Positions 55,332 to 64,000 of a DNA stretch of 64,000 nucleotides are shown one piece after another. A program made the position numbers and the translations under genes. The stretch is from Colletotrichum lupini. Lineage: Eukaryota; Ascomycota; Sordariomycetes; Glomerellales; Glomerellaceae. The notes under the pieces were generated by a model that had not been told where the DNA came from, did not search any database, and was given only the letters and a program-made list of their open reading frames with translations. Every line of letters begins with the position of its first letter. The stretch's first letter is position 1. The stretch lies in NCBI RefSeq assembly GCF_023278565.1, contig NC_064672.1, positions 7,688,001 to 7,752,000 of the forward strand, given 5' to 3'.

Positions 55332-58300
55332 GGGACTGATATCGGGCGGGATCCAGGAGGTTGGTTGCAGGAAATGACATCAACCGGGGGACGAGGATGC
55401 CGAAGCATGGGCCGTTGGCCATTGCGTCGATACTCAGCACAGAGTCGGGGACGCAGTACGGAGTAGGGATGGTAAACGGGTCAACCGCATGCTGAGCAGG
55501 GCAAAGCAGTGACATGGCGATGACGGCAAAGAGGGCAGCCGAACTCCGACAATCTAGAAAGCTTGGTGCACTAGGCCTCGGGGCCGGACACTGCGAGGTT
55601 GGACTCTGGAGGCTGGAGCTCGAGGCTCACATCGAGGGGAAACGCTCCCTGCATGGACGCTGGGGGCAAGGGAAGAGAAGGCAACGATGCGCGTATGGCG
55701 GCTGTGGAAGCTGTCGTCCCGTTTCTTTTTGTCTCGCCATGCTGCGTTGGCCGCGGCCGAAGGGTGCAGGCAAGCTATGAAGCCAAAGCAGGGCGACTCA
55801 TCTTTCGTCACATGGTGCGGTTGTGGTGAGTCTTTCCTTACTTTGTGAGGCTCTCCCGGCTGGTGATTGGGTCGGCTTGGTCTCGTCTCAAGTCGATCAA
55901 GTCCCGTCTCCGTTCCGTGCAGTGGTTGTCTGTAATTCGGATCCGGAATCAGACTGAGCCGCGATAGAGAGCAGCGAGAGGAGAGAATGACTGAAATCAA
56001 GGTTGAAGCAACAAGACGGGCATCAATGCTGGAGCGCACAAATCGGCCATCGTGAATGCCAATTGGAAGGCAAGGCAGCCAGTAGGAAGTAACAAGCAGC
56101 GGCAGCAGCAGCACTGTAGTCGGCAGGTTCATCGAGGTAACCCCGAGAGGGCAAGGGCGGCGCACCTGAGGTGGACTTTCACAGTTCCATGACACTCGGC
56201 CGGGTACATCGAGGATATACACAGGGGTACGTATCTACTGTGGTAGCCACCCTTGCAAACACAAGACCTCGAACTACGGGGCTCTAACCGTGCGCGCGGT
56301 ACGTCCAGGTCGCGAGCGAAAGAGAGGGAAAAAAATCACACAACGGGTGGGCAGTCATCAGTGGCTGGCCCCTCCCCGTTGCCCTCGTTGTCGACCCCTG
56401 CTTGGTCTACCTTATAAGTATCTTCCTAGGTACTCTTCTTGATACGTACCGTTAGCTTAGTACAGATACAGGCTACGTAGTGGTGGATGGCTAGGCCGGA
56501 CCAGCCACAACACTGGAAAATGGACAAAGTGGGGTGGCGATGAGTGGTTCTTGCCAAAAACACATCAGCCCAATAGGATACGTATCTCTTGCAGGTAGGT
56601 ATTTTAGCAGCTGCTAGGGGAGATTAGCGCATTGGGCCACCCAAGCAACCACGCGCACCACCTGCTCCTGCATCTTCCAGGTTGCGGTCAGTCAGCATTG
56701 CCCATCCAAAATTGTCCTCTCAAGTACGGATACCTCGCACAATAAGGTACCTATCTCAAGCTCATTCTTGCTACCTTACTAGTACGGGCATCTTGCTGTG
56801 TCAAGGGAATGAACCTAGAACCCATTCACAGACCTAGAATAGCAGTAAAATACCAAGTTGGCAAACATCTCTGTACGAACACTTCAGGAGCATTCAATAG
56901 GGTAAGGTAGACTGATGTGAGGTGAGGTAAGGTGCAATTAATTGCGACCAACCATGCCCAGCCGGGTTCCCTGTCCTTATTCCTGGCATCCCCTGTCCCT
57001 GATCTCCCACCTGACAGAGAGACAGACGGAAGGAACATGAACAGGGGAGTACGTACCGGTACCTTGCGTCGCGGTTCACCTGCACTCAATCAACTCCCGT
57101 CCCACGGGCCACCAACTCACTTTGACTGACTGAGTTGAGTGACTGTCTGCCCAGTGCCCATTTCCCGGTTGTGTTCCTCGCTCCCCCATCCATGATCCTG
57201 CGTCCTACCATCCTGGTCTTTTGCGGCTTGTCGTTGTTTCTCTGGCCGCTTCCTGGTTGCTGGTGGTTGTTGGTCTGGGCCTGGTCTGGCCTCTTTCCCA
57301 AGTCTCCTTCCGCCTTGCTTTCTTCTGTGTTTGTATCCTTCCCTACGTATCTGTACCGTTCCTTCCTCTGCCTGGGTCATTGTGTAAGGTACATACACAC
57401 CAAGGTACTCTCTCTCGCCTTTCCTTCCTCTATCGTCGTAGTTGTCCATTCCTCCTTCTCTCCACCACTTACTGGCGTGTAATTACCTGCCAGACGGCCA
57501 CGGAGTACGGAAATACTATCTCAAGTTCCTCATTCCTCCTTTCCGTTCTCGAGACCTCGAGACCTCGAATAATACACTTTGTGCGAATACTTCAACAACT
57601 CAAGGCAACAGACAATCATAACGAACCAGCGTCCGCTGCACGAGAACGAGCGCATCCTCCGAGTCTCCGGCCTCCTTCCTGCGATTCACAAATCACCAAC
57701 TCGGCCCTGTGTTTCTGTTTGTGCGTCGAAGCGCATTCGCATTCCACCCTCTCTTCCTCGAGTCTCTCCAAGGTAGCCCGCGACCTGCCTTCGACTCTCC
57801 TACTCTCGCACAAGGACTCAACTTTCGGTAATCTGTGGTCTTGGTCTTGGACTATGCGCGTTGGACGCTTGTGCTTGCCTCTGCGTCTCTGTCTCTATTG
57901 AGCGAACCCTGTGAGAGGTGTCTGGTTGCAAAACACTGCCGCCCTCACCACCGCCGCCGCCGCTTGCCATTGCTTCTTTATGGCGTCAAAACGTACGTTC
58001 CACTCCCACATGCACACTGAGCTCATCTTTTTTGCCTTTTTTCCTCCGAGCGTCAGACCCGACCCATCGTGCCACCCTGTGAGCTGAGTTGGTCCCTGGA
58101 TCTCACGGACCCGCGAGGGCCCTTTACGGAATCCAGTATAGCACCACTCGAGTGTCCATGACCTCGTCCCGAGTTTGGTGCCTACCTACGTTGCCTACCT
58201 CACCTCGGGGCTCTGACACACACACAAACAAATGCGCCGCTTCTTAGCCCGTCTCTTGTCTCTTTTACCACTACCCTACTTCCCGCTCCGAGCCTCATTC

Positions 58301-58447
58301 CTTCCTCCACTGGGCTGCACCCCAATCTAGTCCGACTGCATCTTGTTGTGTCTCGCCAAAAAGCTGACCGAATGCCTTCGCGACCAGTCACCCCAGCGAG
58401 CAACACCCGCTGCCCGCAGCTGTAATCGAATACACGCGATACCGGCC

Positions 58448-61400
58448 ATGGAGGCCACCGAATCGCGGTCCTCGCACGATGGACTCGCCTTCAGTGTGCG
58501 CTCTCCGCAACGCGACCAGACTCCGCGCAGTCCGCTGAGTCCCAGAAGCCCAATCGCCCCCCGCGACTCGAGATTAGGACGGCCGCCGAAACTCGCAACC
58601 GGAGGAAAGGAACCCCAGAGTGCCATGACTGCTGGTTCTGGAGGAAAATGGATAAACAAGATGCGCCAGCCAGGACCCTCAACAAAACCACTATTACCAG
58701 CCACAGAAAGGATATCCGAGGAGGAAAAGAATCAGGTCCCGATACGCCGCATGAGAGCTGATAGCTCTGCCGATGAAAAGTTTGAAATCGCCCCCGATGG
58801 AGGCTCTGCTGGACGTGAAGGACGTCAGTTCACCGTTGCCAACGTGGGCAATAACGGTCGGATATATCTGAGGTGGGTTGCTTTCATGACTGCATGCGGT
58901 GTTTGTTGATTCAGTACCTCTCACATGGGCGGGAATGCTAAGACCTCACCACAATCTTACTCGGGTTTCCGAAAACGTGCTGACAATAAACAGACCGACG
59001 GTTCGTCCTGCCAACCAGAGATACCCTCAGCCAAATTTCGTCTTTCCCATAACGCCACCTGGGACGGCTGGTCTGGATGCCTTGACCGAAAAACAGAGGC
59101 AAAAAGACGCAAGCGACCTTCACTTGAGCCAATGGACCGCCACGCCACCAACTCCTGCAACGCCTGCAACGGCTGCCACTCCCCCAACGGCGAGAAACAG
59201 TCGCTATTTTTCTGGCCACGCCCCGAGGCCCTCTCAACACAGACGTGCTCATTCCGACTCGACAGCTCATGACGGCGCCACTACGAGCAGGGACTCCGAA
59301 GCTGAAGGCTTCAAAATTGTCATCTCCAAGCCGGGCGATGAACGGCGCGCCAAAACTATGGAGGATCTGGATGCGCCTCACATCCCCCTCCTAGACATTG
59401 AAATTCCAAACTGGAAATTAGGCAACCCACGATTCACCGCCAGAGGCACTGCCTTCTTCAGAGGATCGAGTTACGCCCCGACAGAAGAGTTTCCCCGCTC
59501 CAGTAACGTTTCTTTCCTCCATCGGTCTCAGACCGGCGAACTTACTCCAAGAATACCTGCGTCAATAGCGTCCAAGAAGCCTAGTCCCATCTCGATTCCT
59601 CAAATACGCCTGCCGCCCATGGAACCCGCGAGACACAATGGCCCCCTCAGTCCCGCTCCCATGACAACACCTCGGCTGCCTGCAATCCGTTCAACCTACA
59701 TGTCGACCCATCTGGTCATCGAACCAGCCATGTTCGATGCCCTCACCTTCAAACCGACATGCGACGACAGATCGATAGTGCGATACTCTCCGGCTACGGG
59801 TGCAGTGACAGCTGCTACCCCGCCTCGTCTCGTGGCCGAGTTCACCTCTCCAAGCTTTCTCGACTATGAACTCATCTCCGACTTCTTCCTCACGTATCGA
59901 TCCTTCCTCGAGGCGGGTGATCTGCTGAAGATGGTAATGGCGCGCCTGCGATGGGCCTTGGGCCGAAATGATGAGATTGGAATGGTGGTACGAGTCCGAA
60001 CTTTCGTCGCCATGCGTCATTGGATCCTGAACTACTTCATGGACGATTTCGTCATCGAATACGGCCTTCGCGTATCGTTTTGCAACCTCTTGAACGACAT
60101 GGTAGACGAGCTATCAACAGATCCTCGTGGTTGCAAGGTTCAACTCAAGATCTTGGCCGAGTTGAAGAAATGTTGGCGGCGAGTATGTGCTCAGTTCTGG
60201 GATGGACCGGAATTCGACCCTTCTCTCGGCGCCAACGTGCCGATAGCTCCTGGCGGAATCGCAGGTCACAGAAACGCCGGCCTAGATCCTTCCTTCTGGG
60301 AGAGAGAGGACGCCGTCCCACAGCTGGATGGCCTATTTGCGCCCATTCCCGAGGACAAGGAGCAGACAAGCTTCTACGCCGACGTTTCCCGAGCCGGCCA
60401 TATCGCCGACTCCCAACCCATCATCAACAGACCTACTACACCAGAGGGCCGCCATGTTCATGAGATCGACAGACGGCTGGCGGCTTCACCTACCAGTATC
60501 GCCAGTATGGACATCATCTCCTGCTCCTTCCCGAGTAAGAACTCGAAAGGAACTCAACATGGCAACAACTCCACTTTGGGTGCTCACCCAGTGGCACCCG
60601 CCAGCTCGGTCTATTCCACCGCGGGACCAGTGGCAACGACTCCAAGAGCTCTTGTTGGAAAACGTGTACGGGCAGGGCACGGGCACAAGAGAAACGGCAG
60701 CCTGACGGACTCGCTTAGAGAACGAGAGCATAGCACCGAAAAGTCGGGTCTACCGGATACCGACTTCCTCATGTCACTGCCTTTCGCTGGCAGCCTGGTT
60801 CGAGGAAACCTGATGCCTCCAGGTCAGCCGTACGTTGAAGTTATGTCGCCTAGCCTCGCCGGTGATTTCCAGCGCCATACTACGGTCTTTCAAGTGCCAG
60901 GAGAGCAGCGTAGCGCATCAGCTATGTCTGGCCAGGGCATGAAGAAGTTGATCGGCAGTGTCCGACGTGCGCTGAGCACCCGAGGACAGGGCGTTTCTCC
61001 CACCCAGGGTAACTTCATCAACATCTCTCCCATAGGCCCGCGCGGGGCTACGACAAACCGGTTGCCGGGAACCGCCATAGTCCCCCAGGCTAGGCGGCAA
61101 CAAAACGGAATTCGGCCTCCTGTGCGTATAGACCTTCTGGGTGCGGAGGTTGTGGAGGACTTCAAGAAGGCTGTTCGAGAAGACGCAGCCGCCGAGGCCG
61201 CGGACGAGGCCGCAAGGCGCGGACATCTGGACCCCACCGCTGCCGCTCTACACAGGGCAGTATCCGAACAAGATTTCGACTATTCGGCGGTTCCTAAAAT
61301 TTCATCTTTCGGCAGCATCCCGGAGGATGACGTACTGAGGCCGGTTAGCAACATGGCCATCACTACCGGCAGCAAGTCTATCGTCATCGTAGATGACACA

Positions 61401-64000
61401 ATCCAATTTTCTCTGCCAGCAATGCATGGAGCGTTGCCCGCGACTGAGTCTGTGGAGGCTTTTGCTGACACCTTTCTGCCAGGCGGTGCGGATCCAACGC
61501 CGCCAAACACACCACCGGGTCATGCCATGGGCACACCTCGACGGTCGTCCTACTTGCTTAACCAACATGTCGTCAGACCGTCCATCTCGGTAGACCCACT
61601 GCCTCCCTTTGTGCCTGACTTGACAACTCTGGGCAATGATCAAAGCACTCGCCCGTCCATGGATATCGATCGTCCTTTGTCGGAGTTCATCGGGCCTTCT
61701 TCCAGCCGTCCTACTTTGTCAAGGTCAACGAAAAAGCACATTCGGCAAAAGTCAAGCAGGACAAATAGATCCCTCGACTCAGCCGTCGTCCACCGGCGCA
61801 CTACCTCGTTTGGAAGTACCTTCAACCCGCGCTCAACAGTCAAGAGCTTCGACGCGACCACGTACACTGAAGGCTCCGTCGCTGACGAGGATGAGCCGAG
61901 CCCCGTACCTCAGCCGCTCCGGATTCTGAGAAGACGACCAGGTGGAAACCTGCGCGCATTCAACAACGGGGGCGACGGAGATGCCTTGCCCTTGCGTAAG
62001 TCACGGTCGGCAGGCTCCCTCACAACCTATTCAGAATCCATGCGAAGCTCCTATTTGCAGAGTCCCAAGCATGACTCTAGTGCGTTCGTTGACGTCGTGT
62101 CGAGCGAGTTCTCCCACCGAGGCGATGCCGATAATTTGTCCCTGGGCGCAATGGCTGAGCCATCGGCAAAAAGACAACTCTCGCTCTTCAGCACCCACTC
62201 GTCCAAGCCCATCATGCGTCCTTCATTTGAAGCTGAGGCGCAGAAGCTCGCCCAAATTCCCGACGATGAAGATGATGGTGGTGTAGAATCAGCATTGGCC
62301 AAGTTGGAAGGCAAGTATGAGAAGAAATCTTTCAAATTGTCCATGGAGCCCACAAATGCTCCTCTCCAAGGTGTCGATACTGCAACGGATCTTGAAGGTG
62401 AACCCGCTGAGGCGCAAAAGCAAGAAAAGAGAGGGCATCGTCACTTGCACGTTCTTCCTGTGGACGCCGCCGCCGTGGCCCAACAAGAAGAGGGGTCAGA
62501 GCCCCGCTCCAGCTTTCTCGACGTTCCCAACGGACCTCGAACCGATGCGAGTTCTTTCCTATCAGATAACTCGGCAGGCTCGTATTGCTCCATTCCTCTT
62601 CTTGAAAGAGGTTTGGCAGACGATGGCCAGAGTAAGGCATCTGCGCGGGAATGGACCAACATGTCTGTTCTTCAAGACCCCGAGGAAGAAATTTCACCAG
62701 CAGTGACTCCTCGCCCAATGTTCGAGGGATCATCTCATACATCTTCGTACGAGTTCATCCGGAAGACGGAAAGCCTGGAAAAGATCAAGTCGGGCTATTC
62801 CCCGCCGAGCGAGCAGTCATTTTTAGACGACGACAGTGATGGAGAAGACTTTGGTTCTGATCTTTCGTCCGAGCTGTCAGCCGAGATTGTCGAGCCCGAA
62901 GAGTTTGCCATGAACCAAACACAACCTCTTCCGGACCGCAATGCTCACCGCAGTGCATCCATTCTGGAGTTCGATCCTCGACCCTTGAGAGAGTCGACCA
63001 TGGGTCCTTCAGACAGCCGAGAACCTCCGTCGCCACCAATGACGCTTGTCCAAGCTCTCCAGATGTCACCTGAGGCCGTCCTGGTTCCCGAGCTTCACGA
63101 ACATCAGGTGTATCAGCAAAAGCCCCTACCGCCGACTCCCGACACCACTCCGGGGGCGAACCAGCCCAACTCGCCACTTGACCCTACCGGCACCAGAGAA
63201 GCACTGCGCGGGCAGCCAAAGTACTCTGAACGCGAAAGAGAATCGTCCTTAAGATTCTCTGTTCACTTACCGTTCACGCTTGCGTTCGACTCGGAGATTC
63301 TAGCTCAACAGTTCACGCTGATCGAAAAGGATGCTCTCAATGAGATTGACTGGAGGGAACTCATCGACATGGGTTGGAAGAATGCTACCAACAACGACTC
63401 TCGGTCCTGGGTTGATTTCCTTCGCAACACGGATGCTCATGGCGTTGAGGTTGTCATTGCGCGCTTCAACATCATGGTGAAGTGGGCATGCAGCGAGATC
63501 GTGCTGACTCAAAATATTGAGGAAAGAGCACGATGCATCATCAAGTATATCCACATTGCTGCTCACTGCCGCCGATACCGCAACTTTGCGACCATGAGTC
63601 AGATCGCCATCGCCCTGACTTCGATGGAAATATCTCGGCTTACAAACACCTGGGCCATGGTACCACCTTACGATATGCAGACTCTGCGGGAGTTGGAAAC
63701 TCTCATCTCCCCTACCCGCAACTTCTACAACTTGCGTGCCGAGATGGAAGTTGGCTCTGACACAGGCTGCATTCCATTCGTAGGCATCTACACCCACGAC
63801 CTTCTCTTCAATGCTCAAAGACCCTCGGAGATTGCTAGCTCCCCAACCACTGCACCGCTGGTCAACTTTGAGAGGTGTAGGTACGCCGCGACCATTGTCA
63901 AGACACTGTTGAGGCTGCTCGAGGCCAGCACACTCTACGAATTCCAACCGGTTGAGGGTATCACTGAGAGGTGTCTCTGGATGAGTGCTCTAAGCGATGA
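58448..64000 (+). CDS. lte1: Lte1-type RasGEF, 3' end beyond the window
   Basis: Exon 1 (58448-58872) and exon 2 (58994 to the window end) give at least 1810 residues without a stop; the 121-nt intron ends CTGACAATAAACAG and restores YLRPTVRPANQ. Lte1 is a RasGEF-family regulator of the mitotic exit network; in budding yeast it acts at the bud cortex on the Tem1/Bfa1 pathway. The RasGEF_N domain lies at about 379-500 (FLDYELISDFFLTYRSFLEA, then RHWILNYFMDDF). A long disordered Ser/Pro-rich centre follows, with the Lte1-like block FQVPGEQRSASAMSGQGMKK (about 765-785). The catalytic RasGEF domain starts near 1565 (TLAFDSEILAQQFTLIEKD, later ISRLTNTWAMVPPYD and NFYNLRAEM). The C-terminal end is cut. 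The start is the first ATG, with many SP sites following. Confidence 0.9.

Larger units (their letters stand above)
47426..58447. other. 11-kb region without a supportable gene
   Basis: No complete gene could be built in this 11-kb stretch. It holds a RIP-mutated insertion (54462-55317), eight close copies of the GTACGGAGTAC word, and a possible isolated exon near 49715-49907. The last 1.3 kb (57.1-58.4 kb) are CT-rich on the plus strand and probably contain the promoter and leader of the Lte1 gene. Short stretches look protein-like but do not join into a gene. Confidence 0.5.

Noticed and set aside
56265..56300. GTTCGAGGTC on the minus strand, tRNA B-box-like
   Set aside because: No acceptor, D or anticodon stems can be built around it.
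57221..57901. 226-codon plus-strand frame upstream of lte1
   Set aside because: It has no ATG at its left end and lies in the CT-rich leader; the hydrophobic look comes from TTG/CTT/TTC-rich sequence.
63300..63947. 215-codon minus-strand frame
   Set aside because: It lies wholly inside the conserved RasGEF domain of lte1 in the opposite direction; an antisense shadow.
1..64000. CRISPR arrays, bacterial-type operons, 5S rRNA or biosynthetic gene cluster
   Set aside because: None is visible; the gene content is that of a fungal nuclear chromosome, and the five-copy array at 43.1-43.5 kb is degenerate and promoter-located, not CRISPR-like.

Overview
The window is nuclear DNA of a filamentous ascomycete (Pezizomycotina, most likely a Sordariomycete). 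Support: short introns of about 50-120 nt with GTAAGT-type donors and CTAAC/CTGAC-like branch points, CT-rich leaders before start codons, monocistronic genes on both strands, and an AT-rich segment almost without TpG, the mark of repeat-induced point mutation (RIP). The gene families (Clr5-ankyrin, Lte1, ATG26-like sterol glucosyltransferase, secreted FAD oxidase) fit. Genus cannot be fixed from sequence alone.

Layout. 1-3.7 kb: no supported gene. 3.7-13 kb: O6-alkylguanine-DNA alkyltransferase (-), an RS-rich Hub1/UBL5-like protein (-), Sec18/NSF (-), a LENG1-type Cir_N spliceosomal protein (+) and a secreted FAD oxidase (-). 13.7-26 kb: a four-TM MARVEL-like protein (+), a six-exon sterol glucosyltransferase with a VPS13/ATG2-like tail (+), a stomatin-type SPFH protein (+), an uncharacterised lipocalin-like protein (-) and an acidic nuclear-type protein (+). 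27.7-28.6 kb: a KxD1 (BORC/BLOC-1) subunit (-). 28.6-37.1 kb: 8.4 kb with no supportable gene. 37.1-42.4 kb: CTP-dependent diacylglycerol kinase Dgk1 (-), DEAD-box helicase Spb4 (+) and an initiator tRNA-Met (+). 42.4-47.4 kb: a two-exon small membrane protein (-) diverging from a 1185-residue Clr5-ankyrin protein (+), with an array of CCAAT-containing repeats between them. 47.4-58.4 kb: 11 kb without a supportable gene, holding a RIP-mutated insertion and repeated GTACGGAGTAC motifs. 58.4-64 kb: the RasGEF Lte1 (+), cut by the window end.

Most genes are unrelated housekeeping functions (splicing, membrane fusion, lipid and sterol metabolism, ribosome assembly, mitotic exit), with no biosynthetic cluster. 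The most unusual unit is the divergent pair at 42.4-47.4 kb. The shared intergenic region carries five degenerate copies of a 25-27 bp element, four of them close to 115 bp apart and the fifth a half-step further. This suggests joint control of a short membrane-anchored protein and a large ankyrin protein of a type common in fungal self/non-self repertoires; that functional link is inference.
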